A stretch of 64,000 bases of DNA from RUG572 sp964386385 (GTDB lineage Bacteria > Verrucomicrobiota > Kiritimatiellia > RFP12 > UBA1067): NCBI GenBank assembly GCA_964386385.1, contig CAYLRN010000007.1, forward strand, positions 1 through 64,000, read 5' to 3'. This document shows, in pieces, positions 43,042 to 52,005 of this stretch. The notes beneath the pieces are model-generated. The model searched no databases. It was not told the DNA's origin and worked only from the letters and a program-made list of their open reading frames with translations. The translations under genes and the position numbers were made by a program. Position 1 is the stretch's first letter. Each line of letters starts with the position of its first letter.

Positions 43042-43042
43042 T
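43034..43042 (+). promoter_or_regulatory. GH92 promoter giving a leaderless mRNA
   Basis: Perfect extended -10 TGCTATAAT (43034-43042), 7 bases before ATG 43050. No ribosome binding site fits in the remaining space. Confidence 0.6.
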
Positions 43043-43049
43043 CTCCACC

Positions 43050-46031
43050 ATGAAAACGAAAGCATTTCTGTGTGGTCTCCTCCTGGCGCTTGGCGGCCTC
43101 TGCGCGGCGGCGCATTCCGACCCCGCCCGGCACGTGAACCCCTACGTGGGCTGCGCGTTCAACGGGCACTGCTTCGCGGCCGCCGCCTATCCGTTCGGCA
43201 TGGTGCAGGCGGGGCCGGACACCGGCACGGAGTCCTGGCACTACTGCAGCGGATACCGGTATGCCGACACGAACGTCTACGGCTTCTCGCAGACGCACAT
43301 CAGCGGCACCGGATGCAACGACCTCGGCGACCTCCTTCTCATGCCGTGGTCCGGCGACGGCCTCGCCCCAGGCGTCACGAGCCGCTACCGCAAGGAGACG
43401 CAGGTCGCCACGCCCGGCTTCTACGCCGTCACGCTGGACGACGCGGACGTCGCGGTGAAGATCGCGGTCGCCCCCCACTCCGCCATCTACGAACTGAAGT
43501 ACGGCGGCCGCGGCGTCCCCCGCCTCATGGTCGATACGCAGTGGGGCGTCGTCTTCCCGAAGAACCTCGCCCACCACGTGCTTGAAAGCGAAGTCCGCGC
43601 CGACGGCCCCAGCCGCCTCGTCGGCCGCTGCCGCGTCCGCAACTGGGTCGACCGCGAATACAGTTTCGCCCTGGAAGCCTCCGCGCCCATCGCCGGCCGC
43701 GTGGAGCTTCCGCGCCGTCCGGGCGAGAAGGGCAGCCGCCACGTGCTGACGTTCGACGCGCGGCCCGGCTCCGCGGTCCGCGTCAAGGTGGCCCTCTCCA
43801 CGGTCGACGTAGACGGCGCGAAGCGCAACCTCGCCGCCGAAATCCCCGCATGGGACTTCGACGCCGTCGCCCGTGCCGCCCGCGAGGCGTGGAACGGCTA
43901 TCTCGGACGCATGGAGATCGGCGGCGCGTCCGACGACGCGGCGGCCAGCTTCTACACCTCCCTCTACCACCTCTGCATCCATCCGAACAACATAGCCGAC
44001 GTCGACGGACGCTATCGCGGGGCGGACGGCAAGGTGCGCGCGTCCCCCGACGGACGCTACTACTCCACCCTCTCGCTCTGGGACACCTTCCGCGCCGCCC
44101 ATCCGCTCTACACGATCGTCGCCCCCGAACTTGTCCCGTCGTTCGTCAACACCATGGTCGCCCACGCGCAGGCCGCGGGCTATCTTCCCATCTGGACGCT
44201 CTGGGGCAAGGACAACCAGTGCATGATCGGCACGCATTCCGTCCCCGTGATCGTCGACGCCTTTTTGAAGGAAGTGGTCCGCCTCGGAAGCGCGGAGAAG
44301 GTCCTCGCCGAGGGGAAGGCCGACTGGAAGGCCGCCTACGCCGCCGTCCGCGACTCCCTGCGCAACGCCCACCCCGGCCGCCACAAGGAGCGCTGGGACC
44401 TGCTGGACAGATACGGCTACTATCCCTTCGACGAGATCCGCGGCGAGAGCGTGAGCCGGACGCTCGAGTGCGCATACGACGACGCCTGCGCCGCGCGCTT
44501 CGCCGCCGCCCTCGGCCACGCCGGCGACGCGGCGTTCTTCTCCCGCCGCGCGCAGAACTACCGCAACGTCTTCGACCACAAGACCCAGCTCATGCGCGGT
44601 CGCGACACGAATGGCAACTGGCGCGCGCCATTCGATCCCTTCCAGCTCGGACACGGCGCCAACACGCCCAACGACTTCACGGAGGGCAACTCCTGGCAGT
44701 ACACCTGGCACGTCATGCACGACCCCGAAGGCCTCATGTCCCTCTTCGGCACGAAGCTCGCATTCGCGAACAAGCTGGACTCCCTCTTCGTCCAGCCGGA
44801 GAAGACCGAGGGATCCGGCTTCGTCCTCGACGTCTCCGGCCTCATCGGACAGTACGCCCACGGCAACGAGCCGAGCCACCACGTCGCCTACTTCTATCCC
44901 TTCGCCGGACAGCCCGCGCGCACGGCCGAGGTCGTTCGCGACATCTGCGACAGGTTCTACCAGAACAAGGTCGACGGCCTCTGCGGCAACGACGACTGCG
45001 GACAGATGAGCGCCTGGTACCTCTTCAGCGTCGCCGGCTTCTATCCATTCGACCCGTGCGGCGGCGAGTACGTCCTCGGCGCCCCGCAGGCCGCGAAGGT
45101 CGCCTTCGCGCTCCCCGGCGGACGGACGTTCACGGTCAGGGCGAACGGCCTTTCCCGCGAGAACAAGTACGTCCGCCGCATGACGCTTAACGGCGCCGTC
45201 TTGGACGGCTTCAAGCTGACGCACTCCCAGATTCTCGCCGGCGGCGAGCTCGTCTTCGAGATGTGCGGCAGGGAGGAGGGGCTTCTCTCCCAGACAGCGC
45301 CCGCGTTCGTGCGCCGCGGCGCGAAGAAGCGCCTCGTCTGCCTCGACCTCGACGCGACGCTCTGCCAGCACCGCACCGCGCCGCCGCCCGAAAACCTGGC
45401 CGCGCTGCGCGAACTCGAGAAGAGGTACAAGTGCGTCATGGTCGGCGCCGGCAACGCGCCACGCATCCACAGGCAGATGGGCGGCTACCCCATCGACATA
45501 CTCGCCAACTACGGAATGCAGGAGGCGAAGATGGTGGACGGCAAATTCACGATCGTCAGGCAGGAGACGAACCACGTCGACCAGGCGTTCTTCCTGCGCG
45601 AGACGGACAAGCTGCGCAAGAAGTACGGCTACACGGAATACATGGGCAGGCCGGTCGAGTTCCACGCCTCCGGCATGGTGACGTTCGGCCTTCTCGGCAC
45701 GGCCCCCGCGGCCGAGCACAAGGTGGCGTTCGACCCCGACCGCGCGAAGCGCCGCGCCATGTACCCTGAGGTGTGCGAAATCTTCAAGGACTACTCCGTC
45801 TTCATCGGCGGCAGCACGTCGTTCGACTTCGCGGGCCCGCACAACAACAAGTACGACTGCATCATGGACTACGCCCGGCGCGAAGGCTACGAGCGCGACG
45901 AGATCGTCTTCATCGGCGACGACTTCGGCGACGGCGGCGGGGACAGCCACGTGCGCATCAAGGGGATGGACTACATCTGCATCGACGACTACCGCAAGTT
46001 CCCGGAGCGCGTGGCGTGTCTGCTGAAATGA
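43050..46031 (+). CDS. GH92 alpha-mannosidase fused to a phosphomannomutase-like HAD domain
   Basis: A 993-residue exported protein (signal peptide MKTKAFLCGLLLALGGLCAAAHS). Residues about 24-750 form a GH92 exo-alpha-mannosidase: VNPYVGCAFNGHCF, FSQTHISGTGC, LSLWDTFRAAHPLY, GNEPSHH (E607, likely general acid) and GNDDCGQMSAWY (D648, D649, likely base region). Residues about 760-993 are a HAD domain with the nucleophile motif DLDATLCQH (D766, D768), KVAFDPDRAK and IVFIGDDFGDGG, closest to eukaryotic-type phosphomannomutase/Cof folds. There is no stop or frameshift at the joint. A periplasmic mutase is odd; removal of phosphate from phosphomannan is one explanation. Confidence 0.88.
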   Translation: MKTKAFLCGLLLALGGLCAAAHSDPARHVNPYVGCAFNGHCFAAAAYPFGMVQAGPDTGTESWHYCSGYRYADTNVYGFSQTHISGTGCNDLGDLLLMPWSGDGLAPGVTSRYRKETQVATPGFYAVTLDDADVAVKIAVAPHSAIYELKYGGRGVPRLMVDTQWGVVFPKNLAHHVLESEVRADGPSRLVGRCRVRNWVDREYSFALEASAPIAGRVELPRRPGEKGSRHVLTFDARPGSAVRVKVALSTVDVDGAKRNLAAEIPAWDFDAVARAAREAWNGYLGRMEIGGASDDAAASFYTSLYHLCIHPNNIADVDGRYRGADGKVRASPDGRYYSTLSLWDTFRAAHPLYTIVAPELVPSFVNTMVAHAQAAGYLPIWTLWGKDNQCMIGTHSVPVIVDAFLKEVVRLGSAEKVLAEGKADWKAAYAAVRDSLRNAHPGRHKERWDLLDRYGYYPFDEIRGESVSRTLECAYDDACAARFAAALGHAGDAAFFSRRAQNYRNVFDHKTQLMRGRDTNGNWRAPFDPFQLGHGANTPNDFTEGNSWQYTWHVMHDPEGLMSLFGTKLAFANKLDSLFVQPEKTEGSGFVLDVSGLIGQYAHGNEPSHHVAYFYPFAGQPARTAEVVRDICDRFYQNKVDGLCGNDDCGQMSAWYLFSVAGFYPFDPCGGEYVLGAPQAAKVAFALPGGRTFTVRANGLSRENKYVRRMTLNGAVLDGFKLTHSQILAGGELVFEMCGREEGLLSQTAPAFVRRGAKKRLVCLDLDATLCQHRTAPPPENLAALRELEKRYKCVMVGAGNAPRIHRQMGGYPIDILANYGMQEAKMVDGKFTIVRQETNHVDQAFFLRETDKLRKKYGYTEYMGRPVEFHASGMVTFGLLGTAPAAEHKVAFDPDRAKRRAMYPEVCEIFKDYSVFIGGSTSFDFAGPHNNKYDCIMDYARREGYERDEIVFIGDDFGDGGGDSHVRIKGMDYICIDDYRKFPERVACLLK

Positions 46032-46690
46032 AAGGCGAAATCGAGCTCTCCGACGTTCCCGCGCTCCTGCGCGGCGGCAACCGCGTCCTGCTGATGATGC
46101 GCCACGCGGAGCGTCCGCACATCGACCACGACGACCCGACGTTCGGCGCCGCCCTCCCGCTCACGGAGAAGGGCGGGCGCATGGCGGAGTGGGCGGGGAC
46201 GCTGCTTGCGGAGTTCGCGGACGACGTGCAGTTCCTCTCAAGCCCGCTCAACCGCACCGTCCTGACGGCGCGCGGCGTCGCGCGCGGCATGGGCGTCCGT
46301 GAGCCGGAGATTCCGACGGACGGGCGTCTCGGCAACGAGTCGTTCTACTTCGCCGACCAAGGCGCCGTCTTCGAGCTCTTCCGCGACGGCTCGTTCTACG
46401 AGAAGGTGTTCGCCTATCTCGAACGCGGAACGCAGGCCGGCTTCAACGAGATCCACGAGGCGAGCGACGCGCTGGAGGATTTCGTCATGTCCCGCTTCGA
46501 GCGCAGGCTTGGGATAGTGACGACGCACGACCTCTACAACGGCGCGTTCCTCGCGGCGCGCGGCGTCGTGTCCGCGTTCACGGTCGAGACGTGGGTGCAG
46601 TTCCTCGATTCGGCGGCGATCGTCGTCGCGCCGAACGGGACGCGCCGTTACGCGCTTGTGCGCAGCCGGGCTGCGGAGCGCTTCGCATGA
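46028..46690 (+). CDS. Histidine phosphatase family protein
   Basis: A 220-residue cytoplasmic phosphatase of the phosphoglycerate-mutase-like superfamily. The catalytic motif is LLMMRHAERP (RHAE in place of RHGE), then SSPLNRTVLTA and a C-terminal IVTTHDLYNG, which supplies the second histidine. Substrate unknown; the neighbouring mannosidase with its HAD domain suggests sugar phosphates. It overlaps the GH92 gene stop and the murJ start by 4 bases each. Confidence 0.8.
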   Translation: MKGEIELSDVPALLRGGNRVLLMMRHAERPHIDHDDPTFGAALPLTEKGGRMAEWAGTLLAEFADDVQFLSSPLNRTVLTARGVARGMGVREPEIPTDGRLGNESFYFADQGAVFELFRDGSFYEKVFAYLERGTQAGFNEIHEASDALEDFVMSRFERRLGIVTTHDLYNGAFLAARGVVSAFTVETWVQFLDSAAIVVAPNGTRRYALVRSRAAERFA

Positions 46691-48273
46691 GCTCCATTCT
46701 CAGGAACACGGCGATCGTCGGCGCGATGACGGCGTTGTCGCGCGTCCTCGGGCTTGTCCGGGAGATGCTCCAGTCGCGCTTCATCGGCGCCGGATGGGAG
46801 CAGAGCGCGTTCGCCCTCGCTTTCGCGATTCCGAACATGGCGCGCAAGCTCTTCGGCGAGGGGGCGCTCACCGCGGCGTTCGTGCCGGTCTTCAAGGGCG
46901 AGCTCGAGAGCGGGAGGCCGGAGGAGGCGCGGGCGCTGGCGCGCGCGGTGATGACGATGGCGTTCTTCATGCTCGGCGCGGTCGTCGTGCTGTCCGTCCT
47001 CGGCGTCACGGCCGCGATTGGGTTCAGCCCATGGGGATTCGCGGAGCAGTCGGCCGAATGCGCCCGCGCGGGGTTGATATTGCGCCTGACGCGGATACTG
47101 CTTCCGTACATGCTGTTCGTGTGCGGTGCCGCGTTCGGGATGGGCGTCTTGAACGCGATGGGGAAGTTCACGGCGTCGTCGCTGATGCCGTGTCTCCTGA
47201 ACGTCTTCTGGATCGCGGCGCTCGTGTGCCTGGCGTTTTTCGGCGACTGGTCCTTGGCGGACCGCGCGGCGTTCATATCGTGGGCGATCCTCGCCGCGGG
47301 CGCCGCGCAGATGGCGTTCATGTTCTTCTGCATGAAGCGGCGCGGAATGGCGCCCGGGCTGACGCTGCGGGGATGGGGCGACGAAAAGACGAGGCTCGTC
47401 TGGAAGAACACGCTCATCGGCGCCGTCGGCGCCGGCGCGGTGCAGATCAACTGCATGCTTGACCAGGTGCTGGGGCAGCTTGCGGCGCCATGGGCCGCTG
47501 GCGTGATCGGCTACGCAGACAGGCTTATGGACCTGCCGCTCGGCGTCGTCGGCGTCGCGTTCGGGACCGTGCTCCTGCCGTCCCTGTCCGGCTGCTTCGC
47601 GACCGGCGACGTCGCGGGCGCCAGGAAGGCGTTTGTCTCGTCTGTGGACAACATGCTCTTCGTGATGGTGCCGGCGGCGGTCGGGCTTGGGATTCTCGCG
47701 CCGGAGGTGACGCGGGTCATATACGAGGGCAAGGCGTTCGACGCCGTGGCGACGGCCCGCGTCGCGCGCGCCGTCTCGTGCTATGCTATCGGCCTTGGGT
47801 TCTTCGGCGTACAGAAATGTCTCGTCCCATGGTTTCAGGCGCAGAGGGACATGAAGACGCCGCTTCGCGTGAGCGTGAAGATGGTCTTCCTGAACGCCGT
47901 GCTGAACGTCCTGGCCGTGGCGTTCCTCCCGGTCGAGTGGCGGCATGTCGGGCTTGCCGCGTCTACGGTCCTCTGCGCCGGCATTTCCTGCGTCATGCTC
48001 GCGCGCGCCGCCGCGCGCCGCAACGGCGGGCTTGGGGTGTCCGCCCTCCTGCGTCCGGTGTGCCGTACGTGCGCCGCGTCGGCGGTCATGGGCGGCGTCC
48101 TGCTGGCGGTGCGCCCTGTTGTCGCGGCGTTCGGCCGCGGCGCCGTCGCGAACGTCGTCGCACTCGCCGCGCTTGCGACGCTCGGCGCTCTGGCGTACTT
48201 CGCCGCGACGTGCGCCTTCGGCGCCTCCGCGTTCAGGACGCGCCTGCGTTCGCTCCGGAGATTAAGCAGTTAA
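46687..48273 (+). CDS. murJ: MurJ, lipid II flippase
   Basis: Polytopic inner-membrane protein that flips lipid II for peptidoglycan synthesis. The start SSILRNTAIVGAMTALSRVLGLVREML is typical, with FAIPNMARKLFGEGALTAAFVPVF directly after. The 528 residues hold about 14 hydrophobic helices, and QINCMLDQVLGQL and DLPLGVVGVAFGTVLLPSLS are conserved. The final residues and the TAA (48271-48273) are provided by the TTAAGCAGTTAAG arm of the adjacent repeat array, so the original C-terminus may have been replaced. Confidence 0.94.
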   Translation: MSSILRNTAIVGAMTALSRVLGLVREMLQSRFIGAGWEQSAFALAFAIPNMARKLFGEGALTAAFVPVFKGELESGRPEEARALARAVMTMAFFMLGAVVVLSVLGVTAAIGFSPWGFAEQSAECARAGLILRLTRILLPYMLFVCGAAFGMGVLNAMGKFTASSLMPCLLNVFWIAALVCLAFFGDWSLADRAAFISWAILAAGAAQMAFMFFCMKRRGMAPGLTLRGWGDEKTRLVWKNTLIGAVGAGAVQINCMLDQVLGQLAAPWAAGVIGYADRLMDLPLGVVGVAFGTVLLPSLSGCFATGDVAGARKAFVSSVDNMLFVMVPAAVGLGILAPEVTRVIYEGKAFDAVATARVARAVSCYAIGLGFFGVQKCLVPWFQAQRDMKTPLRVSVKMVFLNAVLNVLAVAFLPVEWRHVGLAASTVLCAGISCVMLARAAARRNGGLGVSALLRPVCRTCAASAVMGGVLLAVRPVVAAFGRGAVANVVALAALATLGALAYFAATCAFGASAFRTRLRSLRRLSS

Positions 48274-48683
48274 GTGGTTATAAGTGGTTGAGTGGCGCTT
48301 GACGGGCAAGTAGGGGGAGGGCGCGTGTCCTCACGCGCCGCCGCGGGCGGAACGGCGCGACGGGACGTCGCGCCCTACCGGGGGATGCAATTTCAGACGC
48401 CTTTTCAGTCGCAACGGTGCGTGAGGACACGCGCCCTCCCATGGGATGTTGTCTTTGCGGCGGACGCGCAGGAGCGCGTCCCTCCCGATGTGGCGGGGTG
48501 GGACGCCCCGCCCTGTCGAATGACGAACAGACGCATTTTCGGTAGGGCGCGACGTCTCGTCGCGCCGTTTCGTCGATGACGGCGGACGAGGACGTCCGCC
48601 CTCCCGGTGAAACGCGGACCATATGCAGTTCAACCGCCCATGCAACTTAATCATTTAACCACTTAATACTTAACCGCTTAAAA
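48262..48683. repeat. array of seven GC-rich hairpins bounded by TTAAGTGG arms
   Basis: Seven hairpins lie at 48320-48339, 48354-48374, 48416-48435, 48462-48481, 48492-48512, 48546-48566 and 48581-48600. Each has an 8-9 bp stem and a loop of GGA, AGGA, TCT or TCCT. Forward units are followed by CCCTACC, CCCTCCC or CCCTGTC, reverse units preceded by GGTAGGG or GGGAGGG. Spacers are 14-41 bases and mostly differ. The left arm (48262-48295) carries TTAAGTGG-like units, the right arm (48650-48681) the inverse. The array fills the 520-base gap between murJ and fabD except for the fab promoter. Confidence 0.88.
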
Positions 48684-48733
48684 GACGCAGCAAAGGTCCG
48701 TTTTTCGCGGAATGGGACAAGCCGCCCGTTTTA

Positions 48734-48742
48734 TGGTATAAT
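48734..48742 (+). promoter_or_regulatory. putative fabD operon promoter (-10 box)
   Basis: Extended -10 TGGTATAAT (48734-48742), about 53 bases before ATG 48796; GGAAAGGAA precedes the start codon. No convincing -35. Confidence 0.55.
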
Positions 48743-48795
48743 GTCCGCGATTCGTTAAACCATCGGATTCGCTTCAACATCGGAAAGGAACAGTC

Positions 48796-49716
48796 ATGTC
48801 TGATTGCTGTGTATTCGCGGGCCAGGGCGCCCAGACTCCCGGAATGGGCAAGGACTTCGCGGAGGCGGACGCCGCCGTGATGGCGCTTTTCGACAAGGCG
48901 AATGCCGTTCTTGGGTTCGACCTCAAGAAGATCTGCTTTGAGGGCCCGGCGGAGGAGCTGACGAAGAGCAATGTCTGCCAGCCCGGCATTTTCGTCGTCA
49001 GCTACGCGGCGTTCCAGATGCTGCAGAAGCGCCGCGCCACGCCGTTCGCGGCGGCCGCCGGCCTTTCGCTCGGCGAGTGGGGCGCTCTCTGCGCGGCGGG
49101 CGTTCTCGATTTCGATTCCACCTTGAAGGTGCTGGAGGCGCGCGGCCGCTTCATGCAGGAGGCCTGCGAGGCGACGCCCAGCGGCATGATCGCGATTGTC
49201 GGCGCCTCGGCGGCGCAGCTGGACGAGCTCTGCGCGAAGACGGGATGTACGCCCGCGAACGTGAACAGCGCGGCGCAGGTCGTCCTTTCCGGCGACAAGG
49301 CGCAGGTGGCCGCCGCCGCGGCGACGGCGAAGGAACTTGGAATCAAGCGCGCGATTCCGCTCCAGACCGCCGGCGCGTTCCACTCGAAGTTCATGCAGCC
49401 GGCCCGCGAGAAGCTCGCCCCGATCCTGGACGGGATAGCGTTCAGCGCGCCGAAGATCCCGGTCATCTCCAACGTCACGGGGCAGGTCCATTCGTCCGAC
49501 CCCGGCGAAATCAAGGCGGTGATGCTCCGCCAGGTCACGGAGACTACGCGCTGGGCGGACGACGTGGAGGCCGCGAAGGCGCTCGGCTGCTCGCGTTTCG
49601 TCGAGTTCGGCCCCGGCAAGGTGCTTTCCGGGCTCGTCAAGAAGATCGACGCCGGGCTGACGACGCTCAACGTCTCCGACATGGCGACGCTTGAGGCGAC
49701 GGCGGTCGCGCTCTGA
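48796..49716 (+). CDS. fabD: FabD, malonyl-CoA:ACP transacylase
   Basis: Loads malonyl groups onto acyl carrier protein for fatty-acid elongation. The 306-residue protein has FAGQGAQTPGMG at the N-terminus, the nucleophile S91 in GLSLGEWGAL (the family norm is GHSLGE; here H is L) and the conserved GAFHSKFM with the catalytic histidine. VEFGPGKVLSGL closes the fold. It is the first gene of fabD-fabG-acpP. Confidence 0.94.
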   Translation: MSDCCVFAGQGAQTPGMGKDFAEADAAVMALFDKANAVLGFDLKKICFEGPAEELTKSNVCQPGIFVVSYAAFQMLQKRRATPFAAAAGLSLGEWGALCAAGVLDFDSTLKVLEARGRFMQEACEATPSGMIAIVGASAAQLDELCAKTGCTPANVNSAAQVVLSGDKAQVAAAAATAKELGIKRAIPLQTAGAFHSKFMQPAREKLAPILDGIAFSAPKIPVISNVTGQVHSSDPGEIKAVMLRQVTETTRWADDVEAAKALGCSRFVEFGPGKVLSGLVKKIDAGLTTLNVSDMATLEATAVAL

Positions 49717-49769
49717 TGCGCGTCTCGCGGGAAAATCACGGAAAATCCAACAGAAAAGAAGGAACGAAA

Positions 49770-50534
49770 ATGGGAAATCTTGACGGCAAGGTCGCCATCG
49801 TGACGGGCGCCGCCCGCGGAATCGGCCAGCAGATCGCGAAGAAGCTCGGCGAGGCCGGCGCGAAGGTCGCGGTCGTGGACCTCAAGGAGGAGTGGTGCGA
49901 GGAGACGGTCGGCCTCGTGAAGGCGGCCGGGTCGGACGCCGCCGGGTTCGGATGCAACGTCGCCTGCTCCGCCGAGGTGGACGCGGTGGTGAAGGGCGTT
50001 CTGGAGAAGTTCGGCCGCATCGACGTCATGGTCAACAACGCCGGCATCACGAAGGACGGTCTCCTCATCCGCATGAGCGACGACGACTGGGACGCCGTGC
50101 TGAACGTCAACCTCAAGGGAACGTTCCTCTTCACTCGCGCCGTGGCGCGTCCGATGATGAAGAACAAGGCCGCGGACGGGACGCAGGAAGGCGGCGCGAT
50201 CGTCAACATCGCCTCCGTCGTCGGCATCATGGGCAACGCCGGCCAGGCCAACTACACCGCCTCGAAGGGCGGCGTGATCGCCCTTACGAAGACTACGGCG
50301 AAGGAGCTCGGCAAGCGCAACATCCGCTGCAACGCCGTCGCCCCCGGCTTCATCCAGTCGAAGATGACCGACGTCCTTCCGGACGACGTCAAGAAGGCGT
50401 ACATGGACACGATTCCGCTGCAGCGCTTCGGCACCGCCGAGGACATCGCCAAGTGCGTGGCCTTCCTCTCCGGACCCGACGCCTCGTACATCACCGGGCA
50501 GATCGTTTCCGTCAACGGCGGCATGATTGGCTGA
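49770..50534 (+). CDS. fabG: FabG, 3-oxoacyl-ACP reductase
   Basis: NADPH-dependent reductase of the second step in fatty-acid elongation. The 254-residue short-chain dehydrogenase has the cofactor motif TGAARGIG, NNAGI, the catalytic serine in NIASVVG and the Y162-x-x-x-K166 pair in YTASKGG. The C-terminus CVAFLSGPDASYITGQIVSVNGGM is typical of FabG. ATG 49770 is chosen for GAAGGAA upstream; the frame is open 18 codons earlier without a ribosome site. Confidence 0.94.
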   Translation: MGNLDGKVAIVTGAARGIGQQIAKKLGEAGAKVAVVDLKEEWCEETVGLVKAAGSDAAGFGCNVACSAEVDAVVKGVLEKFGRIDVMVNNAGITKDGLLIRMSDDDWDAVLNVNLKGTFLFTRAVARPMMKNKAADGTQEGGAIVNIASVVGIMGNAGQANYTASKGGVIALTKTTAKELGKRNIRCNAVAPGFIQSKMTDVLPDDVKKAYMDTIPLQRFGTAEDIAKCVAFLSGPDASYITGQIVSVNGGMIG

Positions 50535-50572
50535 CGGCCAATTTTGCACTCGCTTTTCGGCAATCGTTTTAG

Positions 50573-50578
50573 TATAAT
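50573..50578 (+). promoter_or_regulatory. putative acpP promoter (-10 box)
   Basis: A perfect TATAAT at 50573-50578, about 30 bases before the acpP ATG, in the 74-base gap after fabG. No matching -35 at normal spacing. A separate promoter would fit the high level of ACP that cells need. Confidence 0.45.
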
Positions 50579-50608
50579 GTAGTCGTCTAACCACAAGGAG
50601 AAATTGAA

Positions 50609-50863
50609 ATGGCAGGCAAGCTTGAAGATCGCGTGACAGAGATTATCGTTGACCAGCTCGGCGTCAATGCGGAGCAGGTCACCCTTGAGGCGTCGTTCAT
50701 CGACGATCTTGGCGCGGATTCCCTCGACTCCGTCGAGCTCATCATGGCTTTTGAAGAGGAATTCGGCGCGGCGATTCCCGAAGAGGACGCCGAAAAGCTG
50801 ACGACTGTCGGGGCCGTGGTTGAGTATCTCAAGGGCAAGGGATACGGCGACGACGCCAAGTGA
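50609..50863 (+). CDS. acpP: Acyl carrier protein
   Basis: Small acidic carrier (84 residues) of growing fatty-acyl chains. The phosphopantetheine serine is S38 in GADSLDSVEL. The order of helices and the acidic composition match AcpP, and an EEFGAAIPEEDAEKLTTVG segment follows. ACAAGGAG lies before the ATG. It closes the fabD-fabG-acpP cluster and is followed by a terminator. Confidence 0.97.
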   Translation: MAGKLEDRVTEIIVDQLGVNAEQVTLEASFIDDLGADSLDSVELIMAFEEEFGAAIPEEDAEKLTTVGAVVEYLKGKGYGDDAK

Positions 50864-50884
50864 TTCTCCCCTGTCAGCGCGAAG

Positions 50885-50928
50885 GAGAAGGGGCGGGCGG
50901 CAGCGCTTGCCCCTTCTCTGTGTCTTTT
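50885..50928 (+). terminator. intrinsic terminator after acpP
   Basis: GAGAAGGGGC (50885-50894) and GCCCCTTCTC (50909-50918) form a perfect 10-bp stem, followed by TGTGTCTTTT. Position and shape fit termination of the fab operon. Confidence 0.75.
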
Positions 50929-50944
50929 CAGGAATGACGTCCCC

Positions 50945-51973
50945 GTGAAAAACGAACGCTCCAGCGACGCGCTGAACCGGCGCAACACCGTCTTCGACAA
51001 CCGCCTTCGTCCGGAGAGATTTCAGGACTTCGTCGGCCAGCGGAAGATTCGCGAACGCCTGGAGCTCGCGGTCAAGGCGGCAACGGACCGCGGCGAGACG
51101 CTGGACCACGTTCTCTTCTCCGGTCCGCCCGGCCTTGGGAAGACCACCCTCTCGTACATCCTTGGCGACGCGATGGGCGTCCACGTGAAGACGACGAGCG
51201 GACCCGTCCTCACGAAGCCGGGCGATCTCGCCGGTCTTCTCACGTCCCTTGAGGCGGGCGACATCGTCTTCATCGATGAAATCCACCGGATGGCGAAGAC
51301 CGTGGAGGAATACCTGTATTCCGCCATGGAGGACTTCTCCATCGACATAATGATCGACCAGGGGCCGAACGCGCGCAGCGTCCGCCTGGAACTCCCGCGC
51401 TTCACGCTCGTCGGCGCCACGACGCGCATCGGCCTCATCGCGGCGCCCCTCCGCGCCCGCTTCGGTCTCGTCAACCGCCTGAGCTTCTACGAGCCGGACG
51501 AGCTGGCGGAAATCGTCACCCGCTCCGCCGCGAAGCTCAACGTCGCGATCGAGCCGGACGGCGCCCTTGAGATAGCCGCCCGCTCCCGCGGCACCCCGCG
51601 CATCGCCAACAACCTCCTTCGCCGCGTGCGCGACTACGCGCAGGTGAAGGCGGACAACACGATCACCCGCGCCGTGGCCGTCGATTCCCTGGGGCTGCTC
51701 GAAATAGACCCCAACGGGCTCGACGAGATGGACGTCAAGATCCTCGAAACAGTCTGCGCAAAGTTCGGCGGCGGCCCCGTTGGCCTCTCCACGATCGCCG
51801 TCAGCGTCGGCGAGGAGGCGGACACCATCGAGGAGGCCTATGAGCCGTTCCTGATCATGGAAGGCTATCTCGACCGTACCCCTAAAGGGCGCGTCGCCAC
51901 CGACCGCGCATGGAAGAAGCTCGGCCTCGCGCCCGCCGGCGGCGTCCGCCAGCCCGGCCTTTTCGACAGGTAG
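50945..51973 (+). CDS. ruvB: RuvB, Holliday junction branch-migration ATPase
   Basis: Hexameric helicase motor that drives branch migration with RuvA. The 342-residue protein has LRPERFQDFVGQ, Walker A GPPGLGKTT (60-68), Walker B IVFIDEIHRM, sensor 1 LVGATTR and the arginine-finger region RFGLVNRL, then a C-terminal winged helix (EPFLIMEGYLDRTPKGRVATDRAW). The start is GTG 50945. ruvA and ruvC are not adjacent. Confidence 0.96.
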   Translation: MKNERSSDALNRRNTVFDNRLRPERFQDFVGQRKIRERLELAVKAATDRGETLDHVLFSGPPGLGKTTLSYILGDAMGVHVKTTSGPVLTKPGDLAGLLTSLEAGDIVFIDEIHRMAKTVEEYLYSAMEDFSIDIMIDQGPNARSVRLELPRFTLVGATTRIGLIAAPLRARFGLVNRLSFYEPDELAEIVTRSAAKLNVAIEPDGALEIAARSRGTPRIANNLLRRVRDYAQVKADNTITRAVAVDSLGLLEIDPNGLDEMDVKILETVCAKFGGGPVGLSTIAVSVGEEADTIEEAYEPFLIMEGYLDRTPKGRVATDRAWKKLGLAPAGGVRQPGLFDR

Positions 51974-52005
51974 GCCGCGCATTCGCAGATTTTCCAAATA
52001 GGGGC

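Noticed and set aside
45290..45330. A possible gene border between GH92 and the HAD domain (two separate genes)
   Set aside because: There is no stop codon, ribosome site or start that would make two genes; the frame is continuous through the joint.
42879..45950. An open frame of 1023 codons opposite the GH92 gene, and similar ones at 29832-32174 and 33073-35019
   Set aside because: No domain, start signal or neighbour supports them; they are shadows of the genes on the other strand.
48262..48683. Possible CRISPR array
   Set aside because: The repeated units are self-pairing hairpins in both orientations with uneven spacing and different stems; spacer lengths vary and no cas gene is present.
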